NCBI GenBank assembly: GCA_001795455.1
Contig: MGPB01000033.1
Span: 124,001-188,000 of the forward strand
Length of the DNA stretch: 64,000 nt
Direction of reading: 5' to 3'
Source: Curvibacter sp. GWA2_63_95
GTDB lineage: Bacteria > Pseudomonadota > Gammaproteobacteria > Burkholderiales > Burkholderiaceae_C
In this document: piece by piece, positions 18,347-27,285 of the stretch
Layout: the number at the start of each line of letters is the position of its first letter
How positions within the stretch are numbered: position 1 is the first letter of the stretch
The notes under the pieces: generated by a model
Seen by the model: the letters and a program-made list of their open reading frames with translations, nothing else
The model's database searches: none
What the model was told of the DNA's origin: nothing
Program-made: the position numbers and the translations under genes

Positions 18347-19282
18347 ATGCACTCCGCCGCCTTCCCCACGCTTTCAGGCACCACTGACGTTTACCTGATC
18401 GTCGGCTACCCGGTGGCCCAGGTGCAGGCGCCAGCCCTGTTCAATGCCGTGTTTGCCCGCGCAGGGCTGAACGCCGTGATGGTGCCCGTGGAAATTGCCC
18501 CCCTACACCTGCTGGCGTTTGTGAAGTCTGCGTTCCTGGCTCCCAACGTGCGGGGCCTGTGTGCCACCATTCCCCACAAGAGTGCGCTGGCCGACGCGAT
18601 GCACCGCAGCAGCCCCAGCGCCCACATGGCCGGCGCAGTGAATGCTGTGCGCCGCCATGCGGACGGACATTTGGAAGGTGAGCTGTTTGACGGCCAGGGC
18701 CTGCGCGCCGCGCTGGATTACTTTGGCATGGCCTACAGCGGTCGGCGCGTGCTGGTGCTGGGCGCCGGAGGGGCCGCCGCGGCCATCGCCACGGAACTGG
18801 CCAGCGCTGCGCCTCATGCAGCCGCCCAGGTCTGCCTCTATGACCCTGCACCCGGCAAAGCCCTGGCGTTGGCCAGGCGCATTGCCGCCGCTACCCCTGC
18901 GCCGGTTGCGGCCGTAACCACCAACGACCCTGCCGGGTTTGACCTGGTGATCAATGCCAGCCCGCTGGGCTTGCACCCCGACGATGCTCTGCCCTGCGAC
19001 GTGCAGCGCATGGAGCCCCATGCGGCTGTGATGGACATTGTGATGAAGCACCAGCCCAGCCGCTGGGTGCGCGCAGCGCGGGCCCGTGGCCTGCAGGCAC
19101 AACCCGGGTTTGAGATGCTGATCCAGCAAACCGTGCCGTATCTGGAGTTTTTTGGCCTGCACCAGGCTGCCCAGCTGGTGCGCGACGATGCCACCTTTCT
19201 GCGCGAGCAGATCTACCCCCACACGCTGCGCAGCGAGATCCGCGGGCGCGAGCCACACCGGCTGATCCCCGCGCTGCTCTGA
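18347..19282 (+). CDS. Shikimate/quinate dehydrogenase family protein (catabolic AroE paralog)
   Basis: GYPVAQVQAPALFNAVF, CATIPHKSALAD, GAVNAVRRHADG, VLVLGAGGAAAAIA; second AroE homolog in the window. Confidence 0.85.
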   Translation: MHSAAFPTLSGTTDVYLIVGYPVAQVQAPALFNAVFARAGLNAVMVPVEIAPLHLLAFVKSAFLAPNVRGLCATIPHKSALADAMHRSSPSAHMAGAVNAVRRHADGHLEGELFDGQGLRAALDYFGMAYSGRRVLVLGAGGAAAAIATELASAAPHAAAQVCLYDPAPGKALALARRIAAATPAPVAAVTTNDPAGFDLVINASPLGLHPDDALPCDVQRMEPHAAVMDIVMKHQPSRWVRAARARGLQAQPGFEMLIQQTVPYLEFFGLHQAAQLVRDDATFLREQIYPHTLRSEIRGREPHRLIPALL

Positions 19283-19341
19283 CCTGTTCACCCCGCCCCT
19301 TCACCCTGGCCTTTTATTGATTCAAACGAGGAGACAACGAC

Positions 19342-20547
19342 ATGCAAAAACGAAACACTCTCAAATTGATAGCTGCTTGCGCAGCATTGGTGTGCTCTAC
19401 AGCCACTTTTGCCCAAGAAACCATCAAGATCGCCAACATTGTGGAGCTCTCCGGTGGTGGCGCCACCGCCGGCACCAACTTCAAGAACGGCGTGGAACTG
19501 GCCGTGAAGGAAATCAACGCCGCAGGCGGCATCTTGGGCAAGAAGATCCAGACCATCACCTCCGACACCCAGTCCAACCCTGGCGTGGCCAAGGGCCTGA
19601 CCCAGAAGGCCGTGGACGACGAGGTGTTTGCCATCTTCGGCCCCGTGTTCTCGGGCTCCATCATGGTGTCCATGGCGGAAAGCCGCAAAGCCGAAATCCC
19701 CAACTTCACGGGCGGTGAGGCGGCCAGCATCACCCTGCAGGGCAACCCCTACATCTTCCGCACCAGCTTCACCCAGGCCACTGCCATGCCCAAGGTGGGC
19801 CGCTACATCAGCGACACCGCCAAGCTCAAGACCTTGGCCGTGGTCTACGTGAACAACGACTTCGGCAAGGGCGGCCTGGACATGATCAAGAAGGCGCTGG
19901 ACAAGTCGTCCACCAAGGTGGTGGCCGAGATCTCCACCGACTCGGGCCAGGTGGACTTTTCTGCCGCCGTGCTCAAGGCCAAGCAAAGCGGCGCCGACGG
20001 CGTGTTCGTCTACTCCAACGAAGAAGAGTCTGCCCGCATGCTGCGCGAGCTGCGCAAGCAGGGCTGGAACAAACCCGTCATTGGAGAAACGACCCTCACC
20101 GGCCAAAAGGTGATTGAGCTGGCCGGCGAAGCCGCCAACGGCGCCGTGGCCCACGTGGGCCTGACGGTAGACGCCCCCCTACCCGCGATCCGCGCCTTCC
20201 GCGCCAAGTTCGAGCGTGACTACAAATACGTGTCCGACCACAACGGCATGAAGGGTTACTCCGGCGTCTACGTGCTCAAGGCCGCCATCGAAAAGGTGGG
20301 CAAGCTGGACCGCAAGGCCGTGGCCAACGCGCTGCACAGCCTGGTGGTGACCACCGACAAGGAGCCCGGCATCCTGATGAACGTGGCCTTTGACCAAAAC
20401 GGTGACCTGGACCGCGAGAGCTTTCTGGTGGAGGTGAAGAACGGCCAGCAAGTGGTGGTGGCCACCCTACCCCCGCTCAACCCGATTGCGGTGAACAAGC
20501 CCGCTGCAGCCCCTGCGGCCAAGCCAGCGGCGCCTGCCAAGAAGTAA
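19342..20547 (+). CDS. ABC transporter substrate-binding protein (Leu/Ile/Val-type, Peripla_BP_6)
   Basis: Signal peptide; IKIANIVELSGGGATAGTNFKNGVELAVKEINAAGGILGKKIQ; upstream of livHMGF-like genes. Confidence 0.9.
   Translation: MQKRNTLKLIAACAALVCSTATFAQETIKIANIVELSGGGATAGTNFKNGVELAVKEINAAGGILGKKIQTITSDTQSNPGVAKGLTQKAVDDEVFAIFGPVFSGSIMVSMAESRKAEIPNFTGGEAASITLQGNPYIFRTSFTQATAMPKVGRYISDTAKLKTLAVVYVNNDFGKGGLDMIKKALDKSSTKVVAEISTDSGQVDFSAAVLKAKQSGADGVFVYSNEEESARMLRELRKQGWNKPVIGETTLTGQKVIELAGEAANGAVAHVGLTVDAPLPAIRAFRAKFERDYKYVSDHNGMKGYSGVYVLKAAIEKVGKLDRKAVANALHSLVVTTDKEPGILMNVAFDQNGDLDRESFLVEVKNGQQVVVATLPPLNPIAVNKPAAAPAAKPAAPAKK
19357..19411 (+). repeat. Dispersed repeat, copy C (encodes signal peptide of the Liv-type binding protein)
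   Basis: CTCTCAAATTGATAGCTGCTTGCGCAGCATTGGTGTGCTCTACAGCCACTTTTG. Confidence 0.78.
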
Positions 20548-20617
20548 ACCTGCCCGGCCCGGCCGCCATGCACCGCTGCCGGGCCTGCGTTTTCCACGTC
20601 ACACCGCGGGACCTCCC

Positions 20618-21493
20618 ATGACCGACTTCCTCCAACTGCTCTTCAGTGGCATGGCCACCGGGGCCATCTACGGCCTGGCCGCGCTGGGTTTTACCTTGCT
20701 GTGGCAGGCCAGCGGCACCATCAACTTCGCCCAGGGCGAGTTTGTAATGCTGCCGGCTTTCATGATGCTGGGCTTTTTGAGCCTGGGCGCACCCATGGCA
20801 GTGAGCTTTTCCATGTCCGTGGTGCTGGCGGTGTTTCTGCTGGGTTGGGTGTTCAAGCGCGGTCTGGTGGACCCGCTGTTCAAGTACGGCATGATGCCCA
20901 TCGTCGTGGCCACCATCGGCCTGTCGATTGCCATGCGCAACGGCTTGCGCGCCGGTTACAGCGCCGAGGCCCACCCCTTCCCCAGCCTGTTTGCCGACAA
21001 GCTGTTCAACATCGCCGGCGTGACCATCACCCTGGCCGATGTGGGCACCTTCAGCATTGCGCTGGTGCTGGTGTTTGCCACCCAGGCCTTCATGACCAAA
21101 ACCGTGACCGGCCGCGCCATGCAGGCCGTGGCGCAAAACACCGAGAGCGCCTCGGTGCTGGGCATCAACGTGCCGCGCATGATCTTCTACGCCTTTGCCA
21201 TCAACGCCGTGCTGGCGGTGGCAGCAGCCCTCCTGGTCACGCCCACGTATCTGGCCAAGTTCGACATGGGCGAGTCGCTGGGCAACAAGGCCTTCTTCGC
21301 GGCCATCATCGGCGGCTTCAACAACTCGCGCGGAGCGCTCTTGGGCGGGCTGATTGTGGGCGTGTGCGAGAACCTGGCCGCGGCCTATATCTCCCCGGCC
21401 TACAAGGACGCAGTCGCGCTGGTGATCTTCATGGTCGTGATTTTGTTCAAGCCGCAAGGCCTGCTGGGCAAAAAAGTGGAGCGCAAAGTCTGA
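20618..21493 (+). CDS. Branched-chain-type ABC transporter permease LivH
   Basis: FSGMATGAIYGLAALGFTLLWQASGTINFAQGEFVML; GGFNNSRGALLGGLIVGVCENLAAAYI. Confidence 0.92.
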   Translation: MTDFLQLLFSGMATGAIYGLAALGFTLLWQASGTINFAQGEFVMLPAFMMLGFLSLGAPMAVSFSMSVVLAVFLLGWVFKRGLVDPLFKYGMMPIVVATIGLSIAMRNGLRAGYSAEAHPFPSLFADKLFNIAGVTITLADVGTFSIALVLVFATQAFMTKTVTGRAMQAVAQNTESASVLGINVPRMIFYAFAINAVLAVAAALLVTPTYLAKFDMGESLGNKAFFAAIIGGFNNSRGALLGGLIVGVCENLAAAYISPAYKDAVALVIFMVVILFKPQGLLGKKVERKV

Positions 21494-21511
21494 GTACCGC
21501 TGGACACCACC

Positions 21512-22495
21512 ATGAAAAAAATCACTCTCATTTTGATAGCTGCTTGCGCAGTACTGCTGCTGTCTGCACCGCCTTTTCTCAAGAATTACGGCATCTACCT
21601 GCTGTCCTACTGGCTGGTGTTTGTCATCGCCACCATGGGCCTGAACCTCACCGTGGGTTACGCCGGGCAAAAGTCCCTGGGCCATGCGGCCTTCTTCGGT
21701 ATCGGGGCCTACACCGTGGCCATCCTGATGAAAGCCGGCATCAGCTTCTGGCTGGGCCTGCCAGCCGCCGCATTCATCTGCTTTTTTGTCGGCATTGCGC
21801 TGGGATTTCCGGCGCTGCGGGTGCAGACCATTTACCTGGCCTTTGCCACCCTGGGCTTCAACACCGCGGTGTGGCTGGTCATGCGCAATGAAGAGTGGCT
21901 GACCGGGGGCACCTTCGGCATCAACAACATTGCCCGCCCCAGCCTGTTGGGCTTCTCGCTCGAAGGCAACCTCGCCTACTACTACTTTGTGCTGGCCACG
22001 GCGCTGCTGCTGGGCGCGCTGCAGTGGGGCCTGCTGCGCAGCCCCTGGGGCAAGGCGTTTACCGCGCTGCGCGACAACCCGATCCGTGCCGAGAGCCTGG
22101 GCATCAACACCCGCAGCTACACCTTGCTGAGCTTTGCGATTGGTGCGGTGTATGCGGGCATTGCCGGTGCGCTGTTTGCCTCGCTGGTGCAGTTCATCGA
22201 GCCCGCACCCTTCACCGTGGGTGCGTCCATCATGATGTACCTGATGGTCGTCGTCGGTGGCCCGGGTTACTTTTTGGGTCCGCTGCTGGGCTCCGCGGTG
22301 GGCGTGATCCTGCCGGAGTGGTTGCGCTTTGCGCAGGCCTGGTACCTGTTTGTCTTTGGCGCTGCCGTGGTGCTGTTGATGATCTGGCTGCCCGATGGAC
22401 TGCTGAGCATTCCCGACCGCATCAAGGCCAAGCGCCAGGCGCGCGAAGCCAGCGCCGCACGCGCGGCCGCCGCCCAACAACAGGGAGCCAAGTGA
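21512..22495 (+). CDS. Branched-chain-type ABC transporter permease LivM
   Basis: MGLNLTVGYAGQKSLGHAAFFGIGAYTVAIL; RDNPIRAESLGINTRSYTLLSFAIGAVYAGIAGAL. Confidence 0.92.
   Translation: MKKITLILIAACAVLLLSAPPFLKNYGIYLLSYWLVFVIATMGLNLTVGYAGQKSLGHAAFFGIGAYTVAILMKAGISFWLGLPAAAFICFFVGIALGFPALRVQTIYLAFATLGFNTAVWLVMRNEEWLTGGTFGINNIARPSLLGFSLEGNLAYYYFVLATALLLGALQWGLLRSPWGKAFTALRDNPIRAESLGINTRSYTLLSFAIGAVYAGIAGALFASLVQFIEPAPFTVGASIMMYLMVVVGGPGYFLGPLLGSAVGVILPEWLRFAQAWYLFVFGAAVVLLMIWLPDGLLSIPDRIKAKRQAREASAARAAAAQQQGAK
21521..21580 (+). repeat. Dispersed repeat, copy D (encodes N-terminus of LivM)
   Basis: ATCACTCTCATTTTGATAGCTGCTTGCGCAGTACTGCTGCTGTCTGCACCGCCTTTTCTC. Confidence 0.78.
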
Positions 22496-23253
22496 TGAGC
22501 CAGCCTGTCCTCAAAGTCAGCAATATCAAAAAGGCCTATGGCGCCATCCAGGCGGTAGGCGGTGTGTCCTTCGAAGTCATGCCCGGAGAAATCTTCGGCG
22601 TGATCGGGCCCAACGGCTCGGGCAAGACCACGCTGTTCAACAGCATGCTGGGCCAGATCACGCCGGACGCCGGAAAAATCGAACTCAAGGGCAAAGACGT
22701 GACCCACGCCGGTCCACTGGAGCTCAACCGCCTGGGTGTGGGCCGCACCTTCCAAACCCTGCAGGTGTTTGGCAAGATGACCGTGCGCGACAACCTCATC
22801 GTGGCCGCGCAGGAACACCAAGGCAGCATGCTGAGCCGCATGTTTGCCCCCAGCGATTCGGGCCTGGGCGCCAAGGCCGATGCGCTGATCGACCAGTTCC
22901 GCATCCGCCATGTGGCCGACAAAAAGGCTGGCGAGCTGAGCTATGGCCAGCAAAAGCTGGTGGACATTGCCATGGCCTTCATGAGCGAGCCCGACCTGGT
23001 GTTGCTGGACGAACCCTGCGCAGGTGTGAACCCCAGTCTGGTGGGTGGCATCAGCACTTTGCTGAAGGAGCTCAACCGCAACCCGAAGTTCGGCAAGAAG
23101 AGCTCCTTCGTCGTCATCGAGCACAACATGGACTTTGTGATGGACCTGTGCCACCGCATCATGGTGATGGTGGAAGGCCAGGTGCTGGCCATCGGTACAC
23201 CGGAAGAAATCCGCAGCAACAAACAGGTGCTGGACGCCTACCTCGGGAGCTGA
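22495..23253 (+). CDS. ABC transporter ATP-binding protein LivG
   Basis: GPNGSGKTTLFNSMLGQITPDAGKIELKGKDVT; LSYGQQKLVDIAMAFMSEPDLVLLDEPCAGVNP; ATG overlaps livM stop. Confidence 0.93.
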   Translation: MSQPVLKVSNIKKAYGAIQAVGGVSFEVMPGEIFGVIGPNGSGKTTLFNSMLGQITPDAGKIELKGKDVTHAGPLELNRLGVGRTFQTLQVFGKMTVRDNLIVAAQEHQGSMLSRMFAPSDSGLGAKADALIDQFRIRHVADKKAGELSYGQQKLVDIAMAFMSEPDLVLLDEPCAGVNPSLVGGISTLLKELNRNPKFGKKSSFVVIEHNMDFVMDLCHRIMVMVEGQVLAIGTPEEIRSNKQVLDAYLGS

Positions 23254-23256
23254 AGC

Positions 23257-24000
23257 ATGACCACAGACACCTGCATTGAATTCAAGGACGTGGTGGCGGG
23301 CTACAAGGATTTCATGATCCTGAACAACCTGTCGTTCAAAGCCAAGCGTGGCACCATCACCCTGCTGCTGGGCCCCAATGGCGCGGGCAAGTCCACGGTG
23401 CTCAAAACTTTGTTTGGCCTGCTCAAACCACGCCAGGGCGACATATTGCTGGACGGCGTGAGCGTGGCCGGCGCCAGCCAGAAGGCGCTGCTGGCCCAGG
23501 GCATTGCCTTTGTGCCGCAGGGGCGCAACCTGTTTGGCCAACTCAGCGTGTGGGAGAACCTGGAGCTGGGCGGCATTACGCTGGGCATGAAGACCACCCA
23601 CGAGCGCATTCCCGAGGTGCTGGAGTTCTTTCCGCGCGTGAAGGAGCGCCTGCACTCGGCGGCATCAGCCTTGTCGGGTGGCGAGCAAAAGCAGCTGGAG
23701 ATTGGCCGCGCACTGCTGCTGCGCCCCAAGGTCATCCTGATCGACGAGCCCTCCATCGGCCTCTCGCCCATGGTGGTGGCCGATGTGTTCAAACTCTTGC
23801 GCAAACTGGCCGACCAGGGAACGACGGTGCTCATGGTGGAGCAGAACGTGAAGAGCGCGCTGAAGATTTCGGACGAAGCCATTGCGTTGGAGTCGGGCCG
23901 CCTGGTGCTGCAAAAGCCGGCATCGGAATTGCTGGCAGACCCCAACATCGAGCGCTTGTTTTTGGGTGGCGCGCACACCACGGCTGCGACCACTGTTTAA
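23257..24000 (+). CDS. ABC transporter ATP-binding protein LivF
   Basis: GPNGAGKSTVLKTLFGLLKPRQGDILLDG; LSGGEQKQLEIGRALLLRPKVILIDEPSIGLSP. Confidence 0.93.
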   Translation: MTTDTCIEFKDVVAGYKDFMILNNLSFKAKRGTITLLLGPNGAGKSTVLKTLFGLLKPRQGDILLDGVSVAGASQKALLAQGIAFVPQGRNLFGQLSVWENLELGGITLGMKTTHERIPEVLEFFPRVKERLHSAASALSGGEQKQLEIGRALLLRPKVILIDEPSIGLSPMVVADVFKLLRKLADQGTTVLMVEQNVKSALKISDEAIALESGRLVLQKPASELLADPNIERLFLGGAHTTAATTV

Positions 24001-24024
24001 TTTTTTTTGTCCACGGGAGACTTT

Positions 24025-24912
24025 ATGGCCGACACCTCCACACGCCCCAGCGGCGCTGACCGCGAACACATCGACGAAGGCCCCAACCCCCTGGGGCTGG
24101 AAGGCATCGAATTCATCGAGTACACCACCTCCAAGCCACAGGCCCTGGGTCAGGTGCTGGAGGCCATGGGTTTTCGCCCGATTGCGCGCCATCGCTCGCG
24201 CGAGGTGCTGTTGTACCGCCAGGGCGACATCAACGTCATCGTCAACGCCCACGGCCGCGGCGCGGCGCTGACCGAGAAACCGGTGATTGCCGCCATCGCC
24301 TTGCGCGTGCAGGACGCCACCGCCGCCTACCGCCGCGCGCTGGAGCGTGGTGCCTGGGCCGTGCCGGTGCAGGTAGAGGTGATGGAGCTGCACATCCCGG
24401 CCGTGCATGGCGTGGGCAACAGCCGCATCTACTTTGTCGACCGCCACCGCGAGTTCTCCATCTACGACGTGGACTTCACCCCCGTGCCCGCGGTAGAAAA
24501 AAACCCGCCCGCCATCACCGGCCTGCACTTCTTTGGGGTGGTGCAGTACATCGGCAACGACCGCGTGGACGACTGGACCGAGTTTTATGGTGCCCTGTTT
24601 GGCTTTACTGCGCTGGAGCCCGAAACCCGCTTTGGCATCTTGCCCAAGGGGCGTATTCTGCAAAGCCCCTGCAAGACCTTCTATCTGCAGCTCATCGAGC
24701 CCGAACCCGGCGTGCTGGATGTGGAGGACGATGAATGTTTCCAGCGCGTGGGCCTGGGCACCCCCGATGTGAAAGCCACCGTCGCCGCACTGCGCGCGCG
24801 CGGCGTGGACTTTGTGCCGTCCAAAGACCCGACGCAGGACGACAAGGGCGCGCTCACCCGCCCCACCATGGGCAACGCCATGTTCGAGCTGGTTCACCAC
24901 GTGCGGAGCTAG
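24025..24912 (+). CDS. 4-hydroxyphenylpyruvate dioxygenase-like (vicinal oxygen chelate) protein
   Basis: GLEGIEFIEYTTSKPQALGQVLEAMGF; GLHFFGVVQYIGNDRVDDWTEFYGALFGFT; FYLQLIEP; 3' of liv genes and directly before a TIM-barrel dehydratase-like gene. Confidence 0.85.
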   Translation: MADTSTRPSGADREHIDEGPNPLGLEGIEFIEYTTSKPQALGQVLEAMGFRPIARHRSREVLLYRQGDINVIVNAHGRGAALTEKPVIAAIALRVQDATAAYRRALERGAWAVPVQVEVMELHIPAVHGVGNSRIYFVDRHREFSIYDVDFTPVPAVEKNPPAITGLHFFGVVQYIGNDRVDDWTEFYGALFGFTALEPETRFGILPKGRILQSPCKTFYLQLIEPEPGVLDVEDDECFQRVGLGTPDVKATVAALRARGVDFVPSKDPTQDDKGALTRPTMGNAMFELVHHVRS

Positions 24913-24918
24913 ACCACC

Positions 24919-25821
24919 ATGAGCCAATTCGAAGGCAAATTTGACGACTTCGGGATGGACACCATCTCGCTGGCGGGTCCACTCAAGGCCAAGCTCTCCG
25001 CCATGAAGGCCGCCGGCTTCACCCAGGTGATGCTGCTGGCGCGTGATCTGGTGGGCCACCCCGATGGCTGGCAAGCCGCCGTGCAGGAAGTGAAAGACAG
25101 CGGCCTGCGCGTCACCGGTTTTCAGGTGCTGCGCGACTTTGAGGGCCTGAGTGGCCACCTGCACGCGTACAAGATGGACATCGCCAAGAGCATGATGGAG
25201 ATGTGCGCCGCACTGGACTGCCGTGTCATGCTGGCCTGCTCCAGCACGTCCACCCACGCCACCGGCGACACCGACGCCTTGGTCAAAGACCTGCGCAAGC
25301 TGGCGATGCTGGCCATCCCCATGAACATCAAGATCGCGTTTGAGGCGCTGTCCTGGGGCCGCACCATCAACGAGTTTCCGCAGGCCTGGGACCTCATCAT
25401 GCAGGCCGACATGCCCAACCTGGGCCTGGGCTTTGACTCCTTCCATATGTTCGCCACCAAGACGCCGCTGGAGGATCTGGAGATTCTGGACCCCAGCAAG
25501 ATCTTCCTGGTGCAGCTGGCCGATTTCATGTGGAACGAAATCAAGACCGTGGAAGAGCGCATCACCACAGCACGCACCTTCCGCGTGTTCCCCGGCGAAG
25601 GCGTGCACAGCGAGGCCCTGGCCGAGCTGGTACTCAAGCTGCACCAGCTGGGCTACCGCGGCGACTACAGCTTTGAAGTGTTCAACGACGACTACCAGCA
25701 GATGCCGCTGGAGACCGTGGCCGCACGCGCACGCCGTGCTGCGCTGTGGCTGGGTGAAGACGTGCTGCGCCGTTCCGTGCCCCTGCCCAACCAGCTGCGC
25801 CTGAAACAAGCCGTGCGCTGA
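24919..25821 (+). CDS. Sugar-phosphate isomerase/epimerase-family TIM barrel, putative 3-dehydroshikimate dehydratase
   Basis: AP endonuclease 2-like: GLRVTGFQVLRDFEG, IAFEALSWGRTINEFPQAWDLI, LGLGFDSFH, YSFEVFNDDY. Confidence 0.8.
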   Translation: MSQFEGKFDDFGMDTISLAGPLKAKLSAMKAAGFTQVMLLARDLVGHPDGWQAAVQEVKDSGLRVTGFQVLRDFEGLSGHLHAYKMDIAKSMMEMCAALDCRVMLACSSTSTHATGDTDALVKDLRKLAMLAIPMNIKIAFEALSWGRTINEFPQAWDLIMQADMPNLGLGFDSFHMFATKTPLEDLEILDPSKIFLVQLADFMWNEIKTVEERITTARTFRVFPGEGVHSEALAELVLKLHQLGYRGDYSFEVFNDDYQQMPLETVAARARRAALWLGEDVLRRSVPLPNQLRLKQAVR

Positions 25822-25826
25822 ATGCC

Positions 25827-26747
25827 ATGAGCAGTGTGTTTGACGACTTCTTGCACCCGCCCGAGGTGCTGGATGCCTTTGGCGCCCAGCGCTTTGTGGC
25901 GGCCATGCTGCGCGTGGAATCCGCGCTGGCCCAAGCGCAGGCCCATTGCGGCATGATTCCGGCCTCGGCCGCACAGTCTATCGTTGGCACCTGCAAGGTC
26001 GACCTGTTTGATGCGCCCCGCATCGTGCGCGACAGCGGCCGTGCGGGCAGCCTGGCCATACCCCTGGTCAAAAGCCTCAAGGAAACGGTAGGCCTGTTCA
26101 ACCCCGAGGCGGTGCCCTATGTGCACTTTGCCTGCACCAAACAAGACTTGGTGGACACGGCCACGGTGCTCATCACGCGCGATGTGCTGGAGCGGCTGCG
26201 CGGCGATGTGCAACGCTGCGCGCACATCCTGCAGACGCTGGGCGCCTCAGATGCAGCTGCCCCCCTGTTGCGGGGGCTGCAACGGCTGGCGCATAGCGCG
26301 ACGGATGCGCTGGCAGTGCAACTGGGTGGCACGCTGGCGCAAAGCCCAGAACACGGGGCCGATGTGGTGCGTGATGTCGCCCAGCGCCTGGATCTGGCTG
26401 TGCCCGCAGCTCCCTGGCACACCCAGCGCGACGCCTGGGTGGCGCTGGGTTGCGATGTGGGCCTGCTGATTGGCAGCCTGGGCACCCTGGCCAAAGGCAT
26501 TGCACGTGATGCCGGCCCGGAGCAAGTGCCCGCTGGCTGCCTGGTCGCCCTGGCCATGGCCAAACGTGCGCCACAGCGGGTGGCCAGCCTGTTAGCCTCG
26601 ATGCCCGAGGCCTACGAGCGCGGCCTGGGCGTGTGGCAGGCCGAACAGGCAGACTGGGCACAGCTGCTCATGTCCGCCCACGCCAGCGCCAGCGGTGTGT
26701 GCCATGCATTACAAACCGACACCAAGGTACGAACTGAGCAGGTGTGA
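25827..26747 (+). CDS. pcaB: 3-carboxy-cis,cis-muconate cycloisomerase family protein
   Basis: Fumarase/adenylosuccinate lyase fold; FVAAMLRVESALAQAQAHCGMIPASAAQSI; GRAGSLAIPLVKSLKETV; protocatechuate context. Confidence 0.82.
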   Translation: MSSVFDDFLHPPEVLDAFGAQRFVAAMLRVESALAQAQAHCGMIPASAAQSIVGTCKVDLFDAPRIVRDSGRAGSLAIPLVKSLKETVGLFNPEAVPYVHFACTKQDLVDTATVLITRDVLERLRGDVQRCAHILQTLGASDAAAPLLRGLQRLAHSATDALAVQLGGTLAQSPEHGADVVRDVAQRLDLAVPAAPWHTQRDAWVALGCDVGLLIGSLGTLAKGIARDAGPEQVPAGCLVALAMAKRAPQRVASLLASMPEAYERGLGVWQAEQADWAQLLMSAHASASGVCHALQTDTKVRTEQV

Positions 26748-26897
26748 GCTGGGTTGATCAGGTCGGCAGGGCTGGCCACTGAGGCGGTGTCATTTGTTGA
26801 AATTCGGCAGTGGGCCAGGAGCCGGCGTTGCCCAACGTCTACTATCGGGTGGTAGATTCGGACTACAACCAATCGGTTGCACCATCACGTTCGAGGC

Positions 26898-27137
26898 ATG
26901 GAACTTCACATCATTTACACAGAAACGGAAATGCTCCTTTCGAAGGAGAGCTTCCCAACGTGGCGTGAGATACAAGACCGATATGCGGAGTACAAGGCTT
27001 CACTCGGTCCATGGGAGCATGATGCTGTGATTGACTATCTCGCTTTTGACTACCCCGGACTAGAACCTTCGGCAGCGACACAGGTTGAGTCGCTGCTTGC
27101 AGCTGAAAGCCAGACATGCGTACTCACATTTAAGTGA
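26898..27137 (+). CDS. Small hypothetical protein
   Basis: 79 aa ORF MELHIIYTETEMLLSKESFPTWREIQDRYAEYK...; no family recognised. Confidence 0.45.
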   Translation: MELHIIYTETEMLLSKESFPTWREIQDRYAEYKASLGPWEHDAVIDYLAFDYPGLEPSAATQVESLLAAESQTCVLTFK

Positions 27138-27285
27138 CGCAATGGGCCAGTTGCCGGCGTTGGTGAGTGACTGCTTTCTGGTCTCGACAATGTTTCAAAA
27201 TGTCAATTTGAACCGGGTCGATTCAAATCAAGCCCCAAATTGGAAGTTGTCACAAGCATCAGGCTGAGGTGGCCATTGGCAGTTT

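Noticed and set aside
20477-22480. 667-aa minus-strand ORF antisense to livH/livM
   Set aside because: His/Gln/Gly-rich antisense artefact.
23665-25974. 769-aa minus-strand ORF antisense to the livF to dehydratase-like genes
   Set aside because: Covers several well-supported plus-strand genes; no coherent domain.
26807-27162. Integron attC-like interpretation of the 24-bp repeats
   Set aside because: No convincing paired RYYYAAC/GTTRRRY cores with attC geometry and no integrase in the window; retained only as direct repeats.
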